Origin: SHVO01 sp041905525
GTDB taxonomy: Bacteria > Pseudomonadota > Alphaproteobacteria > Rhodospirillales > Rhodospirillaceae
Assembly: GCA_041905525.1 (NCBI GenBank)
Contig: JAYRKY010000003.1
Span: forward strand, 62,001 to 126,000
DNA: 64,000 bases
Direction: 5' to 3'
The position numbers and the translations under genes are program-made. Positions 43,675-53,259 of this stretch are shown here, in pieces (the stretch's first letter is position 1; the number at the start of each line of letters is the position of its first letter). Under the pieces are notes generated by a model. That model did not search any database. It was not told where the DNA came from and worked only from the letters and a program-made list of their open reading frames with translations.

Positions 43675-45594
43675 ATGAGCCGTCTTTTACGCGCCCTTTT
43701 TGTCATCACGCTGTTTTCGGCAGCGGCGGCGCACGCGCAATCGGATGCCGACCCGAAAAAACTGGTGGAAGAGGCCGCCCCCGTCGCCCTACCGCCTGAC
43801 ATTATATGGGAGACCAACGATACAGCGCCGCTGATCGGGTCCGAGAAGGCCATCCGCGGAGGACGCCTCACGGTTCCCATCGGAGCCTATCCCTTATCGT
43901 TGCGACTGATTGGACCCAACGCTAACGATTTTTTCTCGGGTTGGAATCGCACTTTCGCCCTCATGGACAAACATGGCGGGCTGGTCACGCAGCATCCAAC
44001 GACGGACGCTTTCATACCTATGCTTGCCACGCACTGGTCCATCCAGAAGGACCAGCGGACCATCTTCTTCAAGTTGGATCGTGACGCGAAATACTCGGAT
44101 GGTCACCCCGTCACCGCCAACGACTACGTCTTCACGTGGCGGATGATGCAATCGAAGTTCATCCTCGATCCCTTCTACAACAGTTTCGCCGAGCAATATC
44201 TGGTCTCCGTTGACCGGATCGACGACTACACACTGCGGATCGTCGGCACACGCCCAAGCTGGCGGCCGCTTTATGACTATGCCGGTTTATGGCCGACGCC
44301 ACTTCACGCCACACCGGCGGTGGATAAGGACTGGGTCAATAAAACCAACAACGAACCGCTGGTCGTTGCCGGGCCCTACGTGATCTCCGATATGAAGCGT
44401 GGAGAGTCGATCACCTTCAAGCGCGTCGACAACTGGTGGGGCGACAAGAAACGCTACTTCAAGGGTCTCTACAACTTCGATGAGATTCATCTGCGCGTGA
44501 TGCCCATCGAGCGCGAGATCGATTATCTGCGCCGGGGCGAAATCGACCTGACCACCGTGGGCTCCAAGGTCTGGTACGAGGGGATGGATTTCCCCGAAGT
44601 CCGAAATGGCTGGCTTCGCAAAGCGCGCATGTGGGTCGATCGGCCCAAGGGCATGCTGGGCATGCAGATGAATCTCGAAGCACCGATCTTCCAGAATCGC
44701 GATTTCAGGATCGCGATGCATTATCTGTTCAATTACGACCGCGTGAATCGTAATCTGCTTTATGGTGAGACGTATCGGAAGAATTCCTTCTTCGACGGTA
44801 CGATCTATGAGAATCCGGACGTTGAGTCGCGCCCCTTCGACCCCGCCAAGGCGCGCGAATATCTCGCGAAGGCGGGATTCCATCGTCCGAAGGATATCGG
44901 CGGGACCGGCTTCTTGGCGGCGCTGAAGCGAACGCTGCGGGGATTGATTTTCACGCGGTCGGACTCGGACGACATCCTGGTGAACGACAAGGGCGAACCC
45001 GCCGCATTCACCATGATTCATTACTCGAAGAATCTCGAAGCCGCGCTCACGGTCATCCAGCAGGATTTCCGGCGCGCCGGGGTTGATTTGAAGCTACAGC
45101 TTCTTGAGCCTGGAGCCGCGTTTCAGAGAATGCTCGAGCGCAAATTCGAAATGAGCTTCCTCGCCATGAACGCCAGCTACTATCCGGATCCCCGGCAGTA
45201 TCTGCATACGTTTTTCAAGGCCGAGAAAAACAACAACAATTTCTGGGGCTTCGGAACCAAGGAAGTCGACGACCAGATCCAGATTTATGAAGAGAGCCTC
45301 GACGCGGAGGCGCGCACGGCGGCGATGCACCGCATCGATCAGGTCGTTCATGACGAGGCCTTCTACATCCCTTTCTGGGACGTGAAGTTCATGCGCCTGG
45401 TGTATTGGGACTACCTCCAATTTCCGGAAACCTATCTTCCCAAGCGGGCCGAAGATTCCGTCGATTGGCTGGTGTACTGGATCGACCCGAAGAAAAAGGC
45501 TGCGCTCGCCGAAGACATGCGTGCCGGCAAGGCCTACCCGGTTGACCCCGAGGTCGATAAGGATTTTTACGACATCAGGCAGAAGGCACACTAA
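43675..45594 (+). CDS. peptide ABC transporter binding protein (third copy)
   Basis: A 639-residue family-5 binding protein with signal peptide (ALFVITLFSAAAAHAQ). It carries SDGHPVTANDYVFTWRMM and WWGDKKRYFKGLYNFDEI, typical of YejA/peptide-binding proteins, but its N-terminal part differs from the two earlier copies. It lies between the first permease pair and the split ATPases, so it may serve either importer. Confidence 0.9.
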   Translation: MSRLLRALFVITLFSAAAAHAQSDADPKKLVEEAAPVALPPDIIWETNDTAPLIGSEKAIRGGRLTVPIGAYPLSLRLIGPNANDFFSGWNRTFALMDKHGGLVTQHPTTDAFIPMLATHWSIQKDQRTIFFKLDRDAKYSDGHPVTANDYVFTWRMMQSKFILDPFYNSFAEQYLVSVDRIDDYTLRIVGTRPSWRPLYDYAGLWPTPLHATPAVDKDWVNKTNNEPLVVAGPYVISDMKRGESITFKRVDNWWGDKKRYFKGLYNFDEIHLRVMPIEREIDYLRRGEIDLTTVGSKVWYEGMDFPEVRNGWLRKARMWVDRPKGMLGMQMNLEAPIFQNRDFRIAMHYLFNYDRVNRNLLYGETYRKNSFFDGTIYENPDVESRPFDPAKAREYLAKAGFHRPKDIGGTGFLAALKRTLRGLIFTRSDSDDILVNDKGEPAAFTMIHYSKNLEAALTVIQQDFRRAGVDLKLQLLEPGAAFQRMLERKFEMSFLAMNASYYPDPRQYLHTFFKAEKNNNNFWGFGTKEVDDQIQIYEESLDAEARTAAMHRIDQVVHDEAFYIPFWDVKFMRLVYWDYLQFPETYLPKRAEDSVDWLVYWIDPKKKAALAEDMRAGKAYPVDPEVDKDFYDIRQKAH

Positions 45595-46593
45595 GTGGCG
45601 CTGCTTGAAATCGAAAACCTGAGCGTGGGTTTCAGGACCGAGGCGGGCTTGCTGCGCGCCGTCGACCGGGTGTCCTTTACGCTCGAGAAGGGCCGCACCT
45701 TGGGACTCGTCGGCGAGTCCGGATGCGGAAAAAGCGTCACCGCGAGTTCGGTTCTGCGCCTTGTGCCTTCGCCGCCGGGCGAGATCCTCGGCGGACACAT
45801 CCGCTTCAATGGCGCCGACATTCTGGCCATGAAACGCGAAGACCTGCCGCGCCTGCGCGGCAAGGATATCGCGATGATCTTTCAGGACCCCATGACGTCG
45901 CTGAATCCGGTGTTCACCATCGAGAAACAGCTCGGCGAGGTTCTCGCGCTGCGGTTCGGCCTGAAAGGCGAAGAGGCGCGGGCGAAATCGATCGACATGT
46001 TGGGAACGGTGGGCATTCCCGACCCCGCGCGGCGGATCGTCAACTATCCGCACGAGCTCTCCGGCGGGATGAAGCAGCGCGTGATGATCGCCATGGCGCT
46101 GATGTGCGAGCCGCAGCTTCTGATCGCGGACGAGCCCACGACCGCTCTGGATGTGACGGTGCAGGCGCAGGTGCTAAATCTCATGCGCGGCCTGCAATCC
46201 CGAACGGGTGCGTCCGTGCTTTTCATTACCCACGACATGGGAGTCGTCGCCGAGATGTGCGACGAAGTTGCGGTGATGTACGCCGGACGGGTGGTCGAGA
46301 AGGGCGATGTGCGCAGCATCTTCAAGTCTCCGCAGCATCCCTACACGAAAGGTCTTTTGCGCAGCCTCCCCCAAAAGGGCGGCCGGAAGAAAGCTGAATT
46401 GCCGACAATCGAAGGTGTCGTGCCGTCTCTTTTGAATCCGCCACCCTATTGCCGTTTCGCCGAGCGATGCTGGAAGCGCAAGGAATTGACCGAGGCGGAC
46501 CAGAAACGTTGCTTCACCGAGGATCCTCAACTGAGACCTGCGGGGAATAGCGTCGCGGCCTGCCATTTTCCGGTCGGCGGGGCAGTGTCATGA
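45595..46593 (+). CDS. peptide ABC transporter ATPase, DppD/OppD-like
   Basis: A 332-residue ATPase: Walker A GESGCGKS, Q-loop FQDPMTSLNP, signature LSGGMKQR, Walker B LLIADEPTTALD, and the oligopeptide C-terminal Cys-containing region (PPYCRFAERCW) usual for OppD/DppD. A GTG start directly follows the binding protein stop; it overlaps the next ATPase by four bases. It pairs with that gene to energise the first permease set. Confidence 0.95.
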   Translation: MALLEIENLSVGFRTEAGLLRAVDRVSFTLEKGRTLGLVGESGCGKSVTASSVLRLVPSPPGEILGGHIRFNGADILAMKREDLPRLRGKDIAMIFQDPMTSLNPVFTIEKQLGEVLALRFGLKGEEARAKSIDMLGTVGIPDPARRIVNYPHELSGGMKQRVMIAMALMCEPQLLIADEPTTALDVTVQAQVLNLMRGLQSRTGASVLFITHDMGVVAEMCDEVAVMYAGRVVEKGDVRSIFKSPQHPYTKGLLRSLPQKGGRKKAELPTIEGVVPSLLNPPPYCRFAERCWKRKELTEADQKRCFTEDPQLRPAGNSVAACHFPVGGAVS

Positions 46594-47585
46594 GCGAAGC
46601 ACCGCTCCTGGTCGTCGAAGACCTGAAGAAATTTTATCCGGTGCGCGGCGGTGTCTTCGCGGCGAAGGTGGGCGACGTGCGCGCCGTTGACGGCGTCAGC
46701 CTTACGGTCCGCGCGGGGGAAACCCTCGGCCTGGTCGGTGAATCCGGCTGCGGCAAGTCCACCCTTGGCCGTACCATCATGCGGCTGGAAGAGCCCACGG
46801 ACGGCCGGGTGCTGTTCGAAGGCCGCGACGTCGCGAACGCGTCCAAGAGCGAGCTGTTCCAGATCCGCAGGGACATCCAGGCGATCTTTCAGGACCCTTA
46901 CTCGTCGCTCAACCCGCGCATGACTATTGGCGAGATCGTGCGCGAGCCCCTGGAGGTTCACAGGATCGGAACGAAGGCCGAGCAGATCGAGAAGGTTCGC
47001 GCACTGCTTGAAACCGTCGGTCTCACCGGCGAAATGCTCGACCGCTACCCCCACGAGTTCAGCGGCGGGCAGCGCCAACGCGTCGGCGTCGCCCGGGCGC
47101 TGGCCCTCGATCCCAAACTTGTGATCGCCGATGAACCAGTGTCGGCGCTCGACGTCTCGGTGCGCAGCCAAATTCTCAATCTGATGACGCGCCTGCAACG
47201 GGAGCGGAATCTGGCCTATGTGTTCATCAGCCATGATTTGTCCGTAGTCGAACACATCAGCGATTCCATCGCCATTATGTATCTTGGACGTATCGTGGAA
47301 TCCGGCCCGGCGGAGACCGTTTTTGCCCGCCCGGCGCACCCCTACACCCGGGTCCTGTTGTCGGCGATTCCGATCGCGGACCCGGACCAGCGCCGAACCG
47401 CCGTGCCTTTGCAGGGGGAAGCCCCGAGCCCGATCGAGCCGCCGCCGGGTTGCCCGTTTCATCCGCGTTGCGCTTTTGCCATCGACGCCTGCCGCTCTCT
47501 GGTGCCACCATTGGAACCGACGCCGGATTCGCCCGTTTTACCCAAACCTCACCTGGCGGCTTGCATTCGCAAGCACGAGATCTGA
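46590..47585 (+). CDS. peptide ABC transporter ATPase, DppF/OppF-like
   Basis: A 331-residue ATPase partner: Walker A GESGCGKST, FQDPYSSLNPRMT, signature FSGGQRQRVGVARAL, Walker B LVIADEPVSALD, and a C-terminal Cys motif (PGCPFHPRCAFAIDACR). The YSSLNPR form and tail are OppF type. ATGA overlap couples it to the previous ATPase. A second, fused ATPase lies at the end of the locus, so each permease pair has its own engine. Confidence 0.95.
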   Translation: MSEAPLLVVEDLKKFYPVRGGVFAAKVGDVRAVDGVSLTVRAGETLGLVGESGCGKSTLGRTIMRLEEPTDGRVLFEGRDVANASKSELFQIRRDIQAIFQDPYSSLNPRMTIGEIVREPLEVHRIGTKAEQIEKVRALLETVGLTGEMLDRYPHEFSGGQRQRVGVARALALDPKLVIADEPVSALDVSVRSQILNLMTRLQRERNLAYVFISHDLSVVEHISDSIAIMYLGRIVESGPAETVFARPAHPYTRVLLSAIPIADPDQRRTAVPLQGEAPSPIEPPPGCPFHPRCAFAIDACRSLVPPLEPTPDSPVLPKPHLAACIRKHEI

Positions 47586-47609
47586 ACGACCTAGGAACGA
47601 TCCCTTTCC

Positions 47610-48704
47610 GTGTTCGCTTACATTGTCCGCCGCCTGGCTCTGATCCCGCTGACGCTGTTCGGCATCATCACCCTCAACTTCATCATCGTGCAGGTAGCTC
47701 CTGGCGGGCCGGTTGAGCGCGTGCTCGCGCAGCTGCGAGGCATCGACGCCGGCGCGACCAGCGCGTTTACCGGCGGCGGCGGCGACATGGTGGCGCGCGG
47801 ACCGTCATCCGGTCCCAGCAGTGCTTACCGGGGCGCGCAAGGTCTTGATCCGGAGTTCGTGAAGTCGATCGAAAAGCAATTCGGCTTCGATAAGCCGGCG
47901 CACGAGCGCTACTTCCTGATGATGAAGAACTACGTGGCTTTCGATCTAGGCGAGAGTTTCTACCGTACCATCGATGTCGGCGACTTGATTCTTGAGAAGA
48001 TGCCTGTGTCGATTTCGCTCGGACTCTGGTCGACGCTGATCATCTACATCGTGTCCATTCCCATGGGCATTGCGAAGGCCGTCCGCGACGGCAGCCGCTT
48101 CGACATCACGACGTCTTACGTCATCGTCATCGGTTATGCCGTGCCGAGCTTCATGTTCGCGATCCTGCTCATCGTTCTCTTTTCGGGCGGGAGTTACTTC
48201 AACTGGTTTCCGTTGCGCGGCCTGACGTCGGACAATTTCGAGAGCCTCTCGCTGGGTCAAAAAGTGCTCGACTACTTCTGGCACCTGACGCTTCCGGTAC
48301 TCGCGATGGTGATCGGCGGGTTCGCGTCCCTTACCATGCTGACGAAGAACTCCTTCATGGAGGAAATCAACAAGCAGTATGTGCTGACTGCGAAGGCCAA
48401 GGGGCTCACCGAGCGCCGAGTTCTCTACGGTCACGTCTTCCGGAACGCGATGCTGATCGTCATCGCGGCGTTTCCCGCGACGCTGGTGGGAATGTTGTTC
48501 ACGGGCTCGCTGCTCATTGAGGTGATCTTCTCGCTCGATGGGTTGGGGCTGCTGGGTTACCAGGCGATCATCGACCGCGATTATCCCGTCATCTTCGGGA
48601 CCCTGTACGTTTTCAGCATCATCGGGTTGCTGCTCAACCTTGTCAGCGATCTTGCCTACCACGCGGTCGATCCGCGCATCGACTTCGAGGCGCGCGCCAC
48701 ATGA
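47610..48704 (+). CDS. peptide ABC transporter permease, YejB-like (second copy)
   Basis: A 364-residue permease paralogous to the first YejB-like protein, from a GTG at 47610. Helix 1 (RRLALIPLTLFGIITLNFIIVQVAPGGPVERVLAQL) and a glycine/serine-rich loop (GGGGDMVARGPSSGPSSA; quoted in part) precede the membrane bundle, with the coupling loop KAKGLTERRVLYGHVFRNAML. It overlaps the next permease by four bases. Confidence 0.94.
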   Translation: MFAYIVRRLALIPLTLFGIITLNFIIVQVAPGGPVERVLAQLRGIDAGATSAFTGGGGDMVARGPSSGPSSAYRGAQGLDPEFVKSIEKQFGFDKPAHERYFLMMKNYVAFDLGESFYRTIDVGDLILEKMPVSISLGLWSTLIIYIVSIPMGIAKAVRDGSRFDITTSYVIVIGYAVPSFMFAILLIVLFSGGSYFNWFPLRGLTSDNFESLSLGQKVLDYFWHLTLPVLAMVIGGFASLTMLTKNSFMEEINKQYVLTAKAKGLTERRVLYGHVFRNAMLIVIAAFPATLVGMLFTGSLLIEVIFSLDGLGLLGYQAIIDRDYPVIFGTLYVFSIIGLLLNLVSDLAYHAVDPRIDFEARAT

Positions 48705-49741
48705 GTACCTTCACCGATCGGCTTTCGGCGCTCAACCGACGGCGCTGGATCAATTTCCGCGCCAACAAACGTGGCTATTGGTCGTTCGTCGTTATCACCG
48801 TGCTTTTCGTCCTGAGCCTGTGCGCCGAGCTGATTGCCAACGACCGCCCTCTGGTCGTGAGTTTCAAGGGCGAGCTCTATGCGCCCGTGATCAAGGACTA
48901 TCCGGAAACCGCGTTCGGCGGGGTCTTCGAGACACCGGCGGACTATAAGGACCCATACCTGAGGGACTTGATCGCCGCCGATGGATGGATGCTTGAACCC
49001 CTCATCCCGTACAGCTTCGCGACCATCGACTTCAATTTGGGCCAACCGGCCCCGGCGCCGCCGTCAGCCCGGCACTGGTTCGGCACCGACAATCAAGGCC
49101 GCGACGTGCTCGCCCGCCTCATCTACGGGTTCCGCCTCTCCATGCTGTTCGCCATCGCCCTCACCGTGGTCTCCACCCTCATCGGCGTCGCGGCCGGCGC
49201 GGTGCAGGGCTACTTCGGCGGCTGGGTCGATCTCACGTTCCAGCGCTTCATCGAGATCTGGAGCGGACTGCCACAGCTGTTCATCCTGATCATCGTCTCG
49301 TCCATCGTCCTGCCCGGGTTCTGGACGCTGCTTCTGGTGTTGCTGTTGTTCAGCTGGACGGCGCTTGTGCCGGTGGTGCGCGCCGAGTTCCTCCGCGCCC
49401 GCAACCTCGATTACGTGCGCGCCGCCAAGGCGCTCGGCATGGGCGATGTCATGATCATGGCCAAGCACATCCTGCCGAACGCCGTGGTGGCCACGGTCAC
49501 GTTCCTGCCCTTCATCATTTCCGGCGCCGTTGTTGCGCTCACTTCGCTCGACTTCCTCGGCCTCGGCATGCCGCCGGGGTCTGCTTCGCTCGGCGAACTG
49601 CTGCGTCAGGGCAAAGAAAACCTCCAGGCGCCGTGGCTTGGGCTCACCGGCTTCTTCGTCATCGCCGGCATGCTCACCCTTCTCATCTTTGTCGGCGAAG
49701 CGGTGCGCGACGCCCTCGATCCGCGCAAGACCTTCTCATGA
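48701..49741 (+). CDS. peptide ABC transporter permease, YejE-like (second copy)
   Basis: A 346-residue permease of the usual YejE length. It has NKRGYWSFVVITVLFVLSLC, the periplasmic loop with NDRPLVVSFKGELYAP, then HWFGTDNQGRDVLARLIYGFR and a coupling loop (LDYVRAAKALGMGDVMIMAKHIL). It overlaps the ATPase gene by four bases (ATGA), showing the tight yejB-yejE-yejF arrangement. Confidence 0.95.
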   Translation: MSTFTDRLSALNRRRWINFRANKRGYWSFVVITVLFVLSLCAELIANDRPLVVSFKGELYAPVIKDYPETAFGGVFETPADYKDPYLRDLIAADGWMLEPLIPYSFATIDFNLGQPAPAPPSARHWFGTDNQGRDVLARLIYGFRLSMLFAIALTVVSTLIGVAAGAVQGYFGGWVDLTFQRFIEIWSGLPQLFILIIVSSIVLPGFWTLLLVLLLFSWTALVPVVRAEFLRARNLDYVRAAKALGMGDVMIMAKHILPNAVVATVTFLPFIISGAVVALTSLDFLGLGMPPGSASLGELLRQGKENLQAPWLGLTGFFVIAGMLTLLIFVGEAVRDALDPRKTFS

Positions 49742-51345
49742 CCGACGCGCCCCTTCTTGAAGTCACCGATCTTGCCGTCAGCTTCGGCCAAGGCGCCGGA
49801 GAGGTCGCGGCCGTCAAAAGCGCGAGTTTCACCCTGCACAAGGGCGAGACCTTGTCCCTGGTCGGCGAAAGCGGCAGCGGGAAGACCGTCACCGCGCTGT
49901 CGATCTTGCGCCTGCTGCCTTATCCGCGCGCGCGCCACCCCAAGGGCCGCATCACCTTCAAGGGCACGGACATTGTCGGCGCCTCGGAAGACACCATGCG
50001 CAAGATCCGCGGCAATCGGGTCGGAATGGTGTTCCAGGAACCGATGACGTCCTTGAACCCGCTGCACAACATCGAGAAGCAGGTGGGCGAAGTCCTCGAA
50101 GTTCATGGCGGCCTCGACGGGGCGGCGCGGCGGGCGCGCGTGCTGGAGCTCTTGCATCTCGTCGGCTTGCCCGAAGCGGAAACCCGCCTCGCCGCTTTGC
50201 CGCATGAGCTTTCCGGCGGCCAGCGTCAGCGCGTCATGATCGCGATGGCGCTTGCGCAAAGCCCCGACCTTCTGATTGCCGACGAGCCCACCACCGCCCT
50301 GGATGTGACCATCCAGGCGCAGATCCTCGATTTGCTCAAGGATCTGCAGAAACGCCTCGGCATGGCGATGCTGTTCATCACCCATGACCTGTCCATCGTG
50401 CGCAAGCTGGGCGGCAAGGTTTGCGTGATGAAAGACGGCCTGGTCGTCGAACAGGGCGACGTGGAAACGGTGTTCCGCACGCCCGCGCATACCTACACGA
50501 AACACCTCGTCGCGGCCGAGCCGAAGGGCGCGCCGCCGGCGCCGGTGACAGACGCCCCCGAAGTGATGGGCGCCGACGATCTGAAAGTCTGGTTTCCCAT
50601 CAAGCGCGGCGTGATCCGCCGTACCGTCGGCCATATCAAAGCCGTGGACGGCGTCACCCTGTCGGTGAAGGCCGGCGCCACGCTGGGTGTCGTCGGCGAA
50701 AGCGGCTCGGGCAAAACCACGCTGGGGCTCGGTCTTCTGCGGCTCACTTCGAGCGAGGGGCCGATCCGCTTCCAGGGCACGCGCATCGACGGCCTGAACC
50801 GCCAGGAGCTGCGCGGCCTCCGGCGCGATATGCAGGTCGTGTTCCAGGACCCCTACGGCTCCCTCAGTCCGCGTCTGACCATCGGCGAGATCGTCGGCGA
50901 AGGCCTGCTCGTTCACGGCATCGGCACGCCGGCCGAACGGCGCGACCAGGTGGCCGAGGCGCTGCGCGACGTCGGCCTCGACCCCGGGATGCAGGACCGC
51001 TACCCCCACGAGTTCTCCGGCGGACAGCGGCAGAGAATCGCCATCGCCCGCGCCATGGTGCTGCGGCCCAAGTTCCTGATGCTGGACGAGCCCACCAGCG
51101 CCCTCGATGTCTCGGTGCAGGCGCAGATTGTCGATCTTCTACGCGCTCTTCAGGCCAAATACACCCTCGCGTACCTTTTCATCAGCCACGATTTGAGGGT
51201 GGTCCGCGCGCTGGCGAACGATGTCATCGTCATGAAGGACGGCAAAGTGCGCGAGAGCGGCCCGGCGCAGCAGATTTTCGCGTCCCCGCGGGACCCCTAC
51301 ACTCAAAAGCTGATGGCGGCGGCGCTGGAGCTGCGCACCACCTAG
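49738..51345 (+). CDS. peptide ABC transporter fused ATPase, YejF-like
   Basis: A 535-residue protein with two complete ABC domains: Walker A GESGSGKT in each half, signatures LSGGQRQR and FSGGQRQR, Walker B LLIADEPTTALD and FLMLDEPTSALD. Such single-chain double ATPases drive YejABEF importers of oligopeptides and microcin C. The start at 49738 overlaps the permease stop; a frame extending upstream is a shadow. No terminator hairpin is obvious after its stop. Confidence 0.96.
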   Translation: MTDAPLLEVTDLAVSFGQGAGEVAAVKSASFTLHKGETLSLVGESGSGKTVTALSILRLLPYPRARHPKGRITFKGTDIVGASEDTMRKIRGNRVGMVFQEPMTSLNPLHNIEKQVGEVLEVHGGLDGAARRARVLELLHLVGLPEAETRLAALPHELSGGQRQRVMIAMALAQSPDLLIADEPTTALDVTIQAQILDLLKDLQKRLGMAMLFITHDLSIVRKLGGKVCVMKDGLVVEQGDVETVFRTPAHTYTKHLVAAEPKGAPPAPVTDAPEVMGADDLKVWFPIKRGVIRRTVGHIKAVDGVTLSVKAGATLGVVGESGSGKTTLGLGLLRLTSSEGPIRFQGTRIDGLNRQELRGLRRDMQVVFQDPYGSLSPRLTIGEIVGEGLLVHGIGTPAERRDQVAEALRDVGLDPGMQDRYPHEFSGGQRQRIAIARAMVLRPKFLMLDEPTSALDVSVQAQIVDLLRALQAKYTLAYLFISHDLRVVRALANDVIVMKDGKVRESGPAQQIFASPRDPYTQKLMAAALELRTT

Positions 51346-51432
51346 AGGGCTCCTAAGAGCTTCTTAACCATTAGAACTTTAAGGTGAAATGGCAGAACCG
51401 TGGGCGCATAGTGGCTCCACGAGGGTGATGAA

Positions 51433-51711
51433 ATGGCCGACAGAGACCAAGAAGACTCGCAGCAGGCGATTTATAACGTCGACGTCGACATCTCGGTTGT
51501 CCTCGGCCAAGCGAACCTGCGCGTCAACCAGCTCCTGAAACTCGGCCGCGGCGCCGTGGTGGAACTGGAACAGCGCACCTCCGACCCTGTGGAAATCTTC
51601 GCCAACGACGTCCTGATCGCGAAGGGCGAAGTCGTCATCACCTCCGGCGACAAGATCGGCGTGACCCTCACCGAACTGGTGAAGTCGATCTATAACACCG
51701 CCGGCAAGTAA
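51433..51711 (+). CDS. fliN: flagellar motor switch protein FliN
   Basis: A 92-residue FliN: SVVLGQANLRVNQLLKLGRGAVVELEQ, DPVEIFANDVLIAKGEVV and DKIGVTLTEL form the SpoA domain that builds the C-ring and controls rotation with FliM and FliG. A GAGGGTGATGAA ribosome site precedes the ATG. No other flagellar gene is seen in the window, so it is an isolated copy, perhaps in a small separate transcription unit. Confidence 0.92.
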   Translation: MADRDQEDSQQAIYNVDVDISVVLGQANLRVNQLLKLGRGAVVELEQRTSDPVEIFANDVLIAKGEVVITSGDKIGVTLTELVKSIYNTAGK

Positions 51712-51759
51712 TCTTGCCCTAGATCGCGGCGGCCCGATCTTTTAAATAGCGTGCAGCCC

Positions 51760-52434
51760 ATGACGACCCGCACGCTCTTTCATCACCCGCTTATGCCGAC
51801 GGCCCGCAAGGTGCGTCTCGCGCTGCATGAAAAGCGCCTCGAGTTCGCCGATGCCGTCGCCGATCCCTATGTGCCCGACGACGAACTCCTGGCGCTGAAC
51901 CCGGCCGGCGACTTGCCCGTATTGGTGGACGAGAACGAGCAGATCGTTTGCGGCACGCAGGCGATCTGCGAGTACCTCGAGGAGGTCTATCCCCAGCCCA
52001 ATCTGTTGGGCCGCTCGCCCAAGGATCGGGCGGAGGCGCGCCGCCTGGCGGCCTGGTTCGACGAAAAATTCAATCGCGAAGTCACGCAGCACCTGGCCGG
52101 CGAGAAGCTGACGCGCCGTCTGTTCGAGAATGGCGCGCCGGATTCGCGGGCCTTGCGCGCGGGGCGCGAGAATATCCACACCCACCTCCAGTACATCGCC
52201 TGGCTCACCGAGCGGCGCAGCTGGCTGGCGGGCGACGAGATCACCTACGCCGATCTGTCGGCCGCCGCCCATATCTCGCTGATCGATTACACCGGCGACG
52301 TGCCCTGGACCGACCATCCTTTGACCAAGGAATGGTACGTGCGCATCAAGTCGCGGTTCAGCTTCCGCTGTTTGCTGCAGGATGTAGTGCCGGGGATCGC
52401 GCCCGCGGCGATCTACACCGATCTCGACTTCTAG
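51760..52434 (+). CDS. glutathione S-transferase family protein
   Basis: A 224-residue protein with an N-terminal thioredoxin-like domain (TLFHHPLMPTARKVRLALHEK; shown in part) and the GDLPVLVDENEQIVCGTQAICEYL glutathione-binding block, then a helical C-terminal domain. It may conjugate or reduce electrophiles. The ATG at 51760 is used; a GTG three codons upstream is possible. It is convergent with the TPR gene, with three bases between the stops. Confidence 0.88.
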   Translation: MTTRTLFHHPLMPTARKVRLALHEKRLEFADAVADPYVPDDELLALNPAGDLPVLVDENEQIVCGTQAICEYLEEVYPQPNLLGRSPKDRAEARRLAAWFDEKFNREVTQHLAGEKLTRRLFENGAPDSRALRAGRENIHTHLQYIAWLTERRSWLAGDEITYADLSAAAHISLIDYTGDVPWTDHPLTKEWYVRIKSRFSFRCLLQDVVPGIAPAAIYTDLDF

Positions 52435-52437
52435 CCG

Positions 52438-53259
52438 CTACTTCTTCGGCTCGGGCTCGACCTTCACGTCCAGCCGCTCGATATTCGCGCGCGCCGCTTT
52501 GCCGGCTTCGGAATCGGGAGCAATCTGGATAATGCGCAGCCAGTCCTGACGCGCGTCGTTGTCCCGCCTCTTCATCTTGTAGATGATCCCGCGCTCCAAC
52601 AGGCCGATGATGTTGTGCGGATCGAGGGCCACCGCTTGTTCGGCGTCGATCAGCGCCACATCGACATCGTTGAGGTGACGCCGGGCGCTGGCCCGGAAGG
52701 CCAGGGCGTCGGAATTCTTCGGGTCGATCGCCAGCGAGGCGTCGAGATCGCGCACGGCATCTAGATATTTGCCGGCGTCGGCGTAGGTCGCGGCGCGGTC
52801 GACGAGAATGTAGGCGTGCTGATGGTTTTTCACCGGCATAGCCTCAAGCGCCTTGCTTTGCGCCGCCAGCGCTCGCGTGAGATCGCCCTGCAGCAGCCAC
52901 GCCTGACCGGCTTGCGACAGGACACCCGCTTTCACGGACTCGTCCTCGTTGAGATTCGCCAGCGCCTCGAGCCGTGTCGCGGCTTCGCTGTATTCTTTCA
53001 TCCCGATCAGGGCGATGGCCTCGCAATGTTTCGCCGGCGGCCCGCCCCCCAGCGTCAACCACTTGCCCGCCATCTCGTAACCCTTGTCGGGTTCGTTCTT
53101 GGCCGTCATCAGGCAGACTTCGTAGGTGTGCGACGGATTCTCGGGATTGGGCGTGGGCGAAAGCGACTGCGCGGGAGAAAGGGCCGCATTGCCGGTGGCC
53201 GCGCCGGCGGGACCGGCGACAACCACAAAGGCCGCGATCAGGAACAGCCGGCGCATCAT
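52438..53259 (-). CDS. exported tetratricopeptide-repeat protein
   Basis: A 273-residue protein with a signal peptide (RLFLIAAFVVVAGPAGA) and about three to four TPR units (ALAAQSKALEAMPVK, YADAGKYLDAVRDLDASLAIDP, ALIDAEQAVALDPHN, QDWLRIIQIAPDS). It probably forms a periplasmic scaffold. The ATG at 53257-53259 overlaps the upstream hydrolase stop by four bases, and GAAAGGAC is a ribosome site, so the two are one operon. Confidence 0.85.
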   Translation of the reverse strand: MMRRLFLIAAFVVVAGPAGAATGNAALSPAQSLSPTPNPENPSHTYEVCLMTAKNEPDKGYEMAGKWLTLGGGPPAKHCEAIALIGMKEYSEAATRLEALANLNEDESVKAGVLSQAGQAWLLQGDLTRALAAQSKALEAMPVKNHQHAYILVDRAATYADAGKYLDAVRDLDASLAIDPKNSDALAFRASARRHLNDVDVALIDAEQAVALDPHNIIGLLERGIIYKMKRRDNDARQDWLRIIQIAPDSEAGKAARANIERLDVKVEPEPKK

